From positions 1 to 13,026 of the forward strand of contig CAJYIL010000544.1 of the NCBI GenBank assembly GCA_913774795.1: a DNA stretch of 13,026 nucleotides, given 5' to 3'. The notes under the pieces were generated by a model, which was not told where the DNA came from, searched no databases, and saw only the letters and a program-made list of their open reading frames with translations. Each line of letters begins with the position of its first letter. Position 1 is the first letter of the stretch. Source of the DNA: Pseudobdellovibrionaceae bacterium. Lineage in GTDB: Bacteria > Bdellovibrionota > Bdellovibrionia > Bdellovibrionales > JAMPXM01. Positions 1-6,205 of the stretch are shown here, piece by piece. The position numbers and the translations under genes are program-made.

Positions 1-28
1 GCCAACCGTACATACAACAGAAGTCTGA
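1..28 (+). CDS. possible 3' tail of an upstream gene (partial)
   Basis: The second plus-strand frame is open from the window edge and ends at a TGA (26-28), giving eight codons (PTVHTTEV). It stops six bases before a clear rho-independent terminator, the usual place for the end of a gene. Eight codons cannot identify a product. The first frame is also open, to a TAA at 67-69, but it would run through the terminator stem, so the second frame is preferred. This is weak, position-based evidence only. Confidence 0.25.
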
Positions 29-33
29 TACAA

Positions 34-64
34 GACGGCCTCTTCATCGGGGGGCCGTCGTTTT
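34..64 (+). terminator. rho-independent terminator of the upstream plus-strand gene
   Basis: A perfect 7-bp stem, GACGGCC (34-40) with GGCCGTC (53-59), has a 12-base loop and is followed by G and a TTTT run (61-64). The T-run lies only on the plus-strand side, so it acts on transcription entering from the left. From 65 to 207 I see no gene and no convincing terminator for the minus-strand gene that ends at 208. Confidence 0.75.
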
Positions 65-207
65 CATAATTCAGGGGTTCGCATGGCTTACAAGCCATCG
101 TCTAAAAGGGCGAAATGGAAGGAGATTGTTACCGCAAGATTTGGAATTTTCTAACTTCCGCGGCAGAAAGAATCTCTCCCTCTCCGCCAATTTTCTTTCA
201 ATACGAA

Positions 208-1482
208 TCAACGACGACCGACGATTGCGACAGGCGCGAGAAGGCCCCCGCACGCGATGTTCGTCTTACTGCGCGAGGTAGCGGCGGCGCGTGCCCACGG
301 GATGGCGCTGACGAGCTCGCCGCGCGAGGAGATCACCGCGAGTGGACGCAGATCGACCGCGTGACCGAGAAAGTGCGATGGTTCACAGAAGCGTTGTGCG
401 ATGAAGTCAGCAGGATGACGAGCGACGCGCGCGAGGAGCGTGTCCCAGCGGCGCGGAGTGAGGTGAGCGCCGACCCAAACCGATTCGCCGCTTTGGCCAC
501 GGCTCAGTTTGATGACCCATTTTTCGCGCTCGCGTGCAACGCGGGACAAACCTCGCGAGAGTTGCAACGTCGGAAGAGTCGGGAGTACGCACGGTTCTCT
601 TAGATAAAACTCGACGAGTTTTTCGACGAAGGGGCAGAAGCTCTTGTCGCTGACGAATTCGAACGCGGGCGAGTTGCTCAAGCCGAAGAGTCCGTCGTCG
701 GCGGCTTGCCAGAATCCGGAAACCGAAACGTCCTCCGCACTCACGTAAAGGATCACGAAGCCGACGCGCTCGCCTCGGTGATAGAGCCCTTCCGGCCGAA
801 CCGAAAGGTGCCGAAAGTTCGTGACTGATTCGACGCCGAGTTCGCCGACAATTTTCTCGAAGCGTGCATCTTCGTGATTGAGGCGTGAGGCTTTTGGGTA
901 GGCGAGTAACACAGTTTTTCCGTGGCCGTTCGAACGGGCTTCAGATCGGTAACCGGCGACCATCGCTTCGTAAAATTTGCGAGGATGACGTGGCCGCGGC
1001 AGCGGAGCGCCCAAAACTTCGAGCGAATTGGCGAGCGCTTCGAGATCGCCCATGCCGCCCACGAATCCGATGTTGTCTTCGATCACTCGAAACGATCCGC
1101 TTTCGTCGCGGATAATGTCGGGTCCGTACCAGAACTGAAGATTCTCACGACGGGGCAAAGCAGCCGAAGGATAGCGCGATTGAATGCGCGCAACCTGCGC
1201 TCGCGAGATGACTTTCGAGTAGCTGCGCTCGCCGAAAAAATGATCTTCCAAGAAAAGCCGAAGTGCTCGGCCGCGCTGGCGAACTCCAACACAGATTTGC
1301 TCGTACTCACTCGCACGCATCAACCGAGCGAGCGGCAAGAAATCCGCATCGCCGTGAATACACGCGCGAGTCCCTCGATCAACGCGTCGGCGATCAACAA
1401 AGCTCATCTCCGAGAAGCGACGATACGAATCACGATAAAGAGGGCGGATCGTCTCACCATCAAAGATTTCATCGTAAGGCAT
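208..1482 (-). CDS. circularly permuted ATP-grasp family protein
   Basis: The 424-residue protein resembles the circularly permuted ATP-grasp proteins (DUF404/DUF407 type), thought to form amide or peptide bonds using ATP. The N-terminus (YDEIFDGETIRPLY, 3-16) matches the family's usual start, which supports the ATG at 1482 although no Shine-Dalgarno sequence precedes it. Further matches are YGPDIIRDESG (119-129) followed by VIEDN (133-137), DKSFCPFVEKLVEFYL (279-294), a glycine-containing nucleotide loop WVIKLSRGQSGESVWVG (322-338), FIAQRF (360-365), DLRPLAVIS (377-385) and a C-terminal NIACGG segment (408-413) where relatives often carry an N-S-S-Q-G-G-like stretch. There is no signal peptide, so it is probably cytoplasmic. 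Such genes commonly sit beside an alpha-E-domain and a transglutaminase-like gene; none is in this window. It is transcribed divergently from the crystallin gene. The family call is fairly secure; substrate and product are unknown. Confidence 0.8.
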   Translation of the reverse strand: MPYDEIFDGETIRPLYRDSYRRFSEMSFVDRRRVDRGTRACIHGDADFLPLARLMRASEYEQICVGVRQRGRALRLFLEDHFFGERSYSKVISRAQVARIQSRYPSAALPRRENLQFWYGPDIIRDESGSFRVIEDNIGFVGGMGDLEALANSLEVLGAPLPRPRHPRKFYEAMVAGYRSEARSNGHGKTVLLAYPKASRLNHEDARFEKIVGELGVESVTNFRHLSVRPEGLYHRGERVGFVILYVSAEDVSVSGFWQAADDGLFGLSNSPAFEFVSDKSFCPFVEKLVEFYLREPCVLPTLPTLQLSRGLSRVAREREKWVIKLSRGQSGESVWVGAHLTPRRWDTLLARVARHPADFIAQRFCEPSHFLGHAVDLRPLAVISSRGELVSAIPWARAAATSRSKTNIACGGLLAPVAIVGRR

Positions 1483-1549
1483 GAGTTAGTTTTGGCCAGG
1501 CGGAGGCAAGAAGCAAAGAGAGAATGAAAAGACGCTTGCCTCAGCCTGC

Positions 1550-1564
1550 ACGTTCGCCGAACGT
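1550..1564. promoter_or_regulatory. inverted repeat in a divergent promoter region (possible operator)
   Basis: A perfect inverted repeat, ACGTTC-GCC-GAACGT, lies in the 110-base gap between the divergent ATP-grasp gene (start 1482) and crystallin gene (start 1593). A dyad here could bind a regulator of either gene. No T-run follows it, so it is not a terminator. I could not assign convincing -35/-10 boxes to either gene. A 6-bp dyad can arise by chance. Confidence 0.3.
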
Positions 1565-1592
1565 TGATTCCGAAAAAGACAAGAGGTCCTAG

Positions 1593-2198
1593 ATGAAACT
1601 CGCACTCACCGCACTCGTTCTCTTCTTCGCGCAACTCGCGGCCGCTGACCACTTCCAGGATTCGAAAGCGTGCTTCTACGATCACGACATCTACAAAGGG
1701 CCTTCGTTCTGCTTAGCGCCGGGACAAACGATGAATGATCTCTCAAGAACCGGATGGAATAAGCGCATATCATCAGTTCGCGTGTTCGGATCAGCACGGG
1801 TCACGCTCTACGATCAATTTAATTTTCAAGGCCGCTTTCAAGTCATCAACGGGAATTGGGCCTACTTGAGCCGCTTCGATAATTTCAATGATGCGACATC
1901 ATCGATTCGCGTTGAAACTGTCGGAAACCAAGCCTGCTTCTTCGAGTACCCAGAGTACTCAGGCGTCTCGATGTGCTTAAAAGAAGGTTCCAACGCCGGC
2001 AACTTCTTCGGCATGAACGACCGCACCGAAAGCATTCGCCTCGACGGTGATGTCAGCGCTCATGTTTACGAGCACGCTGACTTTGCGGGCTCAATGCTGT
2101 CGGTTCGCCAATCGATCTGGACGATGCGTTTGAGTACGCCCGCGTGGCGAGACATCGTTTCGTCGGCAAAGATTCGCCGGCAAAACGAAAGACCTTAA
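1593..2198 (+). CDS. secreted beta/gamma-crystallin-like protein, four Greek-key motifs
   Basis: This 201-residue exported protein starts with a typical signal peptide (MKLALTALVLFFAQLAAA, cleaved near residue 18). The rest is four crystallin-type motifs in two duplicated domains, roughly residues 25-64, 67-107, 114-150 and 153-194, each starting with an aromatic strand such as ACFYDHDIYKG or ACFFEYPEYSG and ending in a SSIRV-like strand. Motif 2 has the classic calcium signature (N/D)(N/D)XX(S/T)S as NDATSS (99-104); motifs 1, 3 and 4 have degenerate versions (NKRISS, NDRTES, RDIVSS). C27/C40 and C115/C128 sit at equivalent positions with identical spacing, suggesting one disulfide per domain. 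The start is supported by AAGAGG (1581-1586), six bases upstream of the ATG. Known bacterial relatives are calcium-stabilised exported or spore proteins and I36-type protease inhibitors. The fold call is strong; the role is unknown. Its stop is one base from the stop of the converging glycosyltransferase gene. Confidence 0.85.
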   Translation: MKLALTALVLFFAQLAAADHFQDSKACFYDHDIYKGPSFCLAPGQTMNDLSRTGWNKRISSVRVFGSARVTLYDQFNFQGRFQVINGNWAYLSRFDNFNDATSSIRVETVGNQACFFEYPEYSGVSMCLKEGSNAGNFFGMNDRTESIRLDGDVSAHVYEHADFAGSMLSVRQSIWTMRLSTPAWRDIVSSAKIRRQNERP

Positions 2199-2199
2199 G

Positions 2200-3411
2200 T
2201 CAGCGCTTCTTGTTTTTCTCTTCGATCCACAACGACATGTATTTGATCGACTGCGCTCCGTGATGGCGGAGCAGGCGGCCCGTCAGTGACTGGCGGAAGT
2301 GGTCGCGACCGGCAAGTGAACGCGCGAGAAATTCCGAGAACGTTTTGAAGATCTCGGCGCGATCATAAGTCGTTCGCAACCGCGCAAGACCTTTCGAGAC
2401 TTCGGCTTGCCAGACCGGCGGGTCATTCAAGCGCTGAAGCTGAGACACGAACGAGTCTGCATCGTTGAACTCCGCAAAGTCTTCACCCATACTCTCGAAG
2501 GCGATCGGTGTACCAAGGACAGGAGTACCGGTCGCCCAGGCTTCGAGAACTTTTCCTTTGATGCCGGCGCCGAATCTTAAGGGCGCGAGCATCACGCGGT
2601 GCTGAGCGATCGCCGCGCGGTGGTCTTCGACGTAGCCGTGCACCCGCACACCGTTTTTTCCGTTCATCTGTAGAACGGCTTGGGTTGGATACGCACCATA
2701 GAGATGGAGCTCAGCACGAGGATCAGCGCGACGAACTGCTGGCCACAACTCTGAAGAGAGCCAGACGGCGGCGTCGAGGTTTGGCGCGTGCATGTAGTTG
2801 CCAATGAAACCGTATCCGCTTCGCTCGTCGAATCCGTGAAGGGCGGATTCGGGAGCCGCAGAAAACGGAAGATAACAAACCCGATCGCGCTCGAGACCTT
2901 GCTCTGTGAGCCACTCGGCTTCGTAAGCAGAAACGACCAGCGAAACATCCGCGCGGTGAAGCGATGCCATCTCACGCAAGTAATCATCTTCGAAGAATTC
3001 TTCGTGCGAAGGAGCCCCTGCTCGGTGAGCGCGCTGTCTTGCGCCCCGCAGACAATGAATATCGATCGTGTCGATCATCTGAAGTGCTTCGGGCCATAAC
3101 TCGCGAGCCCGCCATCCGTATTTTTCTTCGGTGTAGAAGCGATCGAAGATGATCAGCGACGGCGAAAACGTGCGCAACACTTCGAAATCGGAGGAAGAAT
3201 TCGGGTCAACCGTCAGCGTTCGAACTCCTTCCCTCGCCTCACTGTGCTCAGACGGCGCGAGCGGCGAAACGCCGATGACGTCGTAACCCAACTCCTGCAA
3301 AAAGCTCGTGAGCTCAACAGTTCGCACGCCGGCCGCAGAGGAGCGCGGCTCGGGCCAAACGTTTGCAAAGAAGAGAGCTTGTGGTTTCACGAGGCCGACC
3401 GTCGCATACAT
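2200..3411 (-). CDS. glycosyltransferase, GT4-type (GT-B fold)
   Basis: This 403-residue cytoplasmic protein has the layout of GT4-family glycosyltransferases, which move a sugar from a nucleotide-sugar donor to an acceptor. The N-terminal half begins with a Rossmann strand and glycine-containing loop (ALFFANVWPEPRSSAAGVR, 12-30). The C-terminal donor domain starts at GFIGNYMHAPNLDAAVWL (201-218) and carries the family's typical block LAPLRFGAGIKGKVLEAWA (275-293), with E290, and GTPVLGTPIAFESM (295-308). Length is normal. The ATG at 3411 has no Shine-Dalgarno sequence and sits in the loop of a hairpin; a GTG at 3390 (residue 8) just before the first Rossmann strand is a reasonable alternative start. 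It lies 21 bases after the cysteine-repeat gene on the same strand, so co-transcription is likely. Donor and acceptor cannot be read from sequence; envelope polysaccharide or protein glycosylation are the usual roles. Confidence 0.85.
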   Translation of the reverse strand: MYATVGLVKPQALFFANVWPEPRSSAAGVRTVELTSFLQELGYDVIGVSPLAPSEHSEAREGVRTLTVDPNSSSDFEVLRTFSPSLIIFDRFYTEEKYGWRARELWPEALQMIDTIDIHCLRGARQRAHRAGAPSHEEFFEDDYLREMASLHRADVSLVVSAYEAEWLTEQGLERDRVCYLPFSAAPESALHGFDERSGYGFIGNYMHAPNLDAAVWLSSELWPAVRRADPRAELHLYGAYPTQAVLQMNGKNGVRVHGYVEDHRAAIAQHRVMLAPLRFGAGIKGKVLEAWATGTPVLGTPIAFESMGEDFAEFNDADSFVSQLQRLNDPPVWQAEVSKGLARLRTTYDRAEIFKTFSEFLARSLAGRDHFRQSLTGRLLRHHGAQSIKYMSLWIEEKNKKR

Positions 3412-3422
3412 GGAGCGACGGT
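3398..3422 (-). promoter_or_regulatory. hairpin with the glycosyltransferase start codon in its loop
   Basis: ACCGTCGC and GCGACGGT form a perfect 8-bp stem around a 9-base loop (TCCATGTAT, read on the minus strand) that contains the annotated ATG (3411-3409). It fills most of the 21-base gap after the cysteine-repeat gene and the first codons of the glycosyltransferase gene. No T-run follows, so it is not a standard terminator. It could lower translation of the downstream gene, or mean that translation starts at the GTG at 3390 instead. Confidence 0.45.
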
Positions 3423-3432
3423 GTCGACGAAA

Positions 3433-4251
3433 TTAGCGGCGGATCGGTGTCATGCGCGGCGGACGCAGAGGGCGCGGAGCAGGAGCCGAGAAGCCAGCGC
3501 CGGTGCAACGAAGCGAGCGCGTGTCGCACGAGGCGGCGCAGTCGCTTGAGGTCGTGCAAGGGTCGCCGGCTTTGCCGAGACCAGGTGCTTTACAGCGATG
3601 AAGTTCGGTCTGGCAGCTGCCTTTGCAGTCAGACGAGGTTGTGCACGGAGCCCAGACGTCACCAAGACCGACCGCTTTGCAAACGCCGAGAGTTGTTTCG
3701 CAGGAGCCTTTGCAGTTCGATGATGACTCACAAGGATCGCCTTCGTCGCCGAGGCCAGCCGCCATACATTGACCGGTCGACTTTTGACATGAGCCTTTGC
3801 AGTCAGAAGACGAGTCGCACGGATCACCTTTATCGCCGAGGCCTACGCGCTTGCAGATTTTGCGAGTCGCGTGACACGAACCTTTGCAATCCGAAGATGA
3901 GTCACACGGATCAACGACGTCACCAAGACCAGCCGCTTTACACTGGCCCGTCGAAACCTGACATGAGCCTTTGCAGTCAGATGACGATTCACACAAGTCA
4001 CCCTTGTCACCGAGTCCGACGGCTTTACAGCGGTGAAAGCCGACGTGACAGGAGCCTTTGCAATCGGAGGACGAATCGCACGCCGCCCACTTATCGCCGA
4101 GTCCAACCGCTTTGCACTCGTGGAGATCCATTTGGCAGCTGCCTTGGCAATCCGAAGAGGAGCGACAGAAGTCGCCGGCCTTACCAAGAGCGGCGAAGGC
4201 CGATGAGCTCATCAAAAGAACGAGCGTGACCGAGAGAAAGATGTGCTTCAT
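3433..4251 (-). CDS. exported cysteine-repeat protein (8 x 29 residues, 32 repeat cysteines)
   Basis: The 272-residue precursor has a clear signal peptide (MKHIFLSVTLVLLMSSSAFA, 1-20). It then has eight consecutive 29-residue repeats (22-253) and a 19-residue proline/arginine-rich tail (FSAPAPRPLRPPRMTPIRR). Each repeat fits LGxxxxxC-x5-C-x3-C-x6-C-xxxG with a core like SSSDCKGSC, so every repeat has exactly four cysteines and none lie elsewhere in the mature chain. This regular pattern implies two disulfides per repeat in an extracytoplasmic stalk or array. I do not recognise the exact family; short disulfide-rich repeats of this sort occur in secreted proteins of myxobacteria and in eukaryotes. 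The ATG at 4251 is chosen over one at 4329 because it starts the signal peptide and has GGAGG nine bases upstream. The neighbours are a thioredoxin/DsbD-like exported protein upstream and a glycosyltransferase downstream, suggesting folding help and perhaps glycosylation. Confidence 0.85.
   Translation of the reverse strand: MKHIFLSVTLVLLMSSSAFAALGKAGDFCRSSSDCQGSCQMDLHECKAVGLGDKWAACDSSSDCKGSCHVGFHRCKAVGLGDKGDLCESSSDCKGSCQVSTGQCKAAGLGDVVDPCDSSSDCKGSCHATRKICKRVGLGDKGDPCDSSSDCKGSCQKSTGQCMAAGLGDEGDPCESSSNCKGSCETTLGVCKAVGLGDVWAPCTTSSDCKGSCQTELHRCKAPGLGKAGDPCTTSSDCAASCDTRSLRCTGAGFSAPAPRPLRPPRMTPIRR
3493..4188 (-). repeat. eight tandem 87-bp coding repeats
   Basis: Eight head-to-tail 87-base units encode the 29-residue cysteine repeats. 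The central part coding for SSSDCKGSC is best conserved (plus-strand forms such as cctttgcagtcaga recur), while the codons between the third and fourth cysteine vary most. Repeats 1, 7 and 8 (nearest the ends) deviate most, with core changes such as CQGSC, CTTSSDC and CAASC, a pattern typical of arrays that grow and homogenise in the middle by unequal recombination. Units are contiguous with no spacers, so this is not a CRISPR array. Confidence 0.9.
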
Positions 4252-4260
4252 CTGAAGTGA

Positions 4261-4283
4261 CCTCCGTCTATCAAAGACGGAGG
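4261..4283 (-). promoter_or_regulatory. 5' leader hairpin burying the ribosome binding site
   Basis: On the minus strand CCTCCGTCT pairs perfectly with AGACGGAGG across a 5-base loop (TTGAT), with one more G-U pair possible outside. The 3' arm ends in GGAGG, the Shine-Dalgarno sequence of the cysteine-repeat gene, nine bases before its ATG (4251). The folded leader would therefore hide the ribosome site. A weak -10-like TGTAAC (minus strand, 4294-4289) would place the transcript start close to the 5' arm, so the RNA might begin with this hairpin. No T-run follows on either strand, which argues against a terminator. A DNA-level operator dyad is the alternative. Confidence 0.55.
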
Positions 4284-4325
4284 CAGCCGTTACAAGACAC
4301 GTGCCGACGCTTAAAGGGCCAAAGC

Positions 4326-4337
4326 GCACCCGGGTGC
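4326..4337. promoter_or_regulatory. 12-bp perfect palindrome in the gap upstream of the cysteine-repeat gene
   Basis: GCACCCGGGTGC is a perfect palindrome within the 111-base gap between the thioredoxin-like gene (stop at 4363) and the cysteine-repeat gene (start 4251). It is about 75 bases upstream of that start, where a regulator could bind. It has no loop or T-run and is a poor terminator. Chance occurrence in GC-rich DNA is possible. Confidence 0.25.
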
Positions 4338-4362
4338 CCGAGCGTGGGTAAATTCTTGCCTC

Positions 4363-5943
4363 TTACTTGCCGGAGTTTGCGATCTCGGAGAGATCCTTTT
4401 GCTCGGACTTCATCATCGGCCAGTCGATATCTTTGCGGTCGAGGTAGGCCTGAGCGAGGGCTTTCGCTTCGAGCTTTTGGCCTGCGCCTTGATACGCCTT
4501 CGCAAGCTGCTGCGCGACCCAGACTTCGTTTTTGCCGAAGGAGTGCGCGAGAGCTTCGCGCCCGAGCGGAATTGCTTCGGTGAATTTCTTTTGTCCGTTC
4601 AAGACACGCAGAAGACGCCGCTGAATTTCAGGATTCGACGGATCTTTCTTCAAGAGCGCGCGGGCCTGAGTTTCGGCTTCGTCAAATTGTTTCGCGGCAA
4701 CGAGGAAGATCAAGTAGCGAAGCGCCGGACCTTTCTTCGAGACCGGAATTTTCAACGCACGACCAATCTCCACCACCCTCGTGAGCGCCGCTTGCTGTGC
4801 GCTTTCGTCGAGGTGCGCGGCTTCGGCCAAGTCTGCGCGCTCGCTTGCGACAAGAAGGGCTTCGTAACCCGCAAACTCGCCGACGAGGTCTCCGCGAGTG
4901 GCTTCTTTGAGTTTCTTCGGTGCGGCCAATAACCTCTCGCCAACGCTTAAGCCTTCGCTCGCGATCTTCGCCACCTCGGCATCTTTCGGATCAAGCGACT
5001 CAACGAGCATCGTGCGCCAGACAATCGAGCGAGAGCTTGCGGGCTCAGCCGCGATCGCATCCCGGACGACCTTTTGGAACTCTGGCTTTCCTTTGGCGGC
5101 CTGAACGCGTGCATCGAGTAATTCGACTGGCGGAGGCTGTACTTTCGAAAGTGCGGTCACCGCTTTCTCATACTGGGCACTTGAATAGAGTCTGCGACCG
5201 ACGGTGAGCGCGGCTTTCGGATCGCTTTCCAGCTTCGAAAGAGAGACGGGTGTCTTGGAGGCATCCTTCAAAAACGCCGTCACAACCGGCATCGGCTGAA
5301 AGTCGACGAGGCGCGAGATCTCCTCTTGATTGCCGTCGATGACGATCAGTGAAGGAATCGCGCGCACGTCGTATTTCTTTTTCGCCAACTCGAGATTTTC
5401 GAAGCGATCGAAGTCGAGCCGAACAGTGACAAACTTCTTCGCGGCCGCACGAAACGCTGGTTTTCCGAAGATCTCGTTTTCAAGGCGAACGCATCCGGGA
5501 CACCAACGAGCCGAGACATCGATCAACACGAGCTTCTTTTCCCGAGCGGCTTGGTCGACAGCCGCTTTGAGATTGTCTTCGATGAAACCGAATTCGTTAC
5601 GTGTGATTTTAGACGACGCCGAACCGTCAACGTCTGACTTTGCAACTCCTCCGCCATTGTACTCGAACGTGTTCGGACGACAGAACGTAAGTGCATCATC
5701 GCAAACGTAGACCGAAGCGCGGGCTGACTTGAATTTCGAAGCGCTTATGAATTCGAGTGCACGGGGCGATGACTTCGTCGGCTTGAGACCGACACCGTTG
5801 ACCGTCAGCTGATTCGGAGCTTGCTCGTTAAAGTGAAATCCCTCTTTCAGAGAGGCCGAGAAGCCGGTCTCCGACCAAGACGTCGTGAGTGGGTCTGCGT
5901 GGGCAAAAGATGCAAAAGCTAAAATCAAAATCAGTTTAATCAT
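4363..5943 (-). CDS. exported DsbD-N-like / thioredoxin / TPR-like protein
   Basis: The 526-residue precursor starts with a signal peptide (MIKLILILAFASFAHA, cleaved near 16), so it acts in the periplasm. Residues about 20-95 resemble the N-terminal domain of DsbD (disulfide corrector type), with GFHFNEQAPNQL and a cysteine pair CDDALTFC (C81, C88) in the expected place. Residues about 120-228 are a thioredoxin domain with active site WCPGC (C148, C151) and a cis-proline in AIPS (P197). From about 250 to 515 the chain is mostly helical with TPR-like segments, for example LVAAKQFDEAETQARALLKKDP (split around 414-435) and the stretch near 452-505. The membrane domain that normally lies between the two DsbD end domains is absent, so its electron partner must be another protein. 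The ATG at 5943 is preferred to an upstream TTG at 5979 because it begins the signal peptide; the Shine-Dalgarno is weak. It lies upstream of the 32-cysteine protein, a plausible substrate. Confidence 0.8.
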   Translation of the reverse strand: MIKLILILAFASFAHADPLTTSWSETGFSASLKEGFHFNEQAPNQLTVNGVGLKPTKSSPRALEFISASKFKSARASVYVCDDALTFCRPNTFEYNGGGVAKSDVDGSASSKITRNEFGFIEDNLKAAVDQAAREKKLVLIDVSARWCPGCVRLENEIFGKPAFRAAAKKFVTVRLDFDRFENLELAKKKYDVRAIPSLIVIDGNQEEISRLVDFQPMPVVTAFLKDASKTPVSLSKLESDPKAALTVGRRLYSSAQYEKAVTALSKVQPPPVELLDARVQAAKGKPEFQKVVRDAIAAEPASSRSIVWRTMLVESLDPKDAEVAKIASEGLSVGERLLAAPKKLKEATRGDLVGEFAGYEALLVASERADLAEAAHLDESAQQAALTRVVEIGRALKIPVSKKGPALRYLIFLVAAKQFDEAETQARALLKKDPSNPEIQRRLLRVLNGQKKFTEAIPLGREALAHSFGKNEVWVAQQLAKAYQGAGQKLEAKALAQAYLDRKDIDWPMMKSEQKDLSEIANSGK

Positions 5944-6205
5944 GACCGTGAGAATGGCCGAGCGAAGAGGGGGGAGCAAGACGCTCTAAGTAATATTTGC
6001 TGCGAAAAGACCCGCATTGGGACCAAGTTTACGTTATTCCAAAGACGCGAACATCCATAACAAAAACGCATACCTCGTCTAACAGAGCGCGAAGCTTGAG
6101 CTTCTTTCGTGAGGGTTCGCAAACACTCCGTGGCGCAAACGCTGGCCCACGTTTAGCAATGTTCTGTCTCCCGCATCATTAAAGAACTCGGATCAGGGAG
6201 ATGTA
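5944..6205. other. divergent intergenic region
   Basis: This 262-base spacer separates the start of the minus-strand thioredoxin-like gene from the start of the plus-strand transpeptidase-like gene and must hold both promoters. I could not place -35/-10 boxes with confidence. It contains AGGGAG (6195-6200), a good Shine-Dalgarno five bases before the ATG at 6206. It also has a small dyad, GAAGC-TTGA-GCTTC (6091-6104), followed by only TTT, too weak to call a terminator. The part around 6025-6080 is visibly more AT-rich. No small gene is supported. Confidence 0.6.

Noticed and set aside
115..603. Plus-strand 162-codon open frame opposite the ATP-grasp gene
   Set aside because: It has no Shine-Dalgarno or recognisable domain and lies antisense to the conserved C-terminal part of the ATP-grasp protein.
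3493..4188. Tandem repeats as a CRISPR array
   Set aside because: The units are 87 bases long, contiguous without spacers, and encode an in-frame protein repeat.
3363..4229. Long plus-strand open frame (288 codons) opposite the cysteine-repeat gene
   Set aside because: It is an artefact of the 87-base repeats lacking stops in this frame. It has no signal peptide or recognisable domain, extends over the start of the glycosyltransferase gene, and the opposite strand has a clear signal peptide and cysteine register.
4252..4329. Longer start at 4329 for the cysteine-repeat protein
   Set aside because: It would add 26 residues in front of an obvious signal peptide and run through the hairpin; GGAGG is correctly placed for the ATG at 4251.
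5944..5979. TTG start at 5979 for the thioredoxin-like protein
   Set aside because: It would place 12 extra residues before a typical signal peptide that begins with the ATG at 5943.
6091..6104. GAAGC-TTGA-GCTTC dyad as a terminator
   Set aside because: Only a 5-bp stem with a three-base T-run, in a divergent promoter region where no gene ends.
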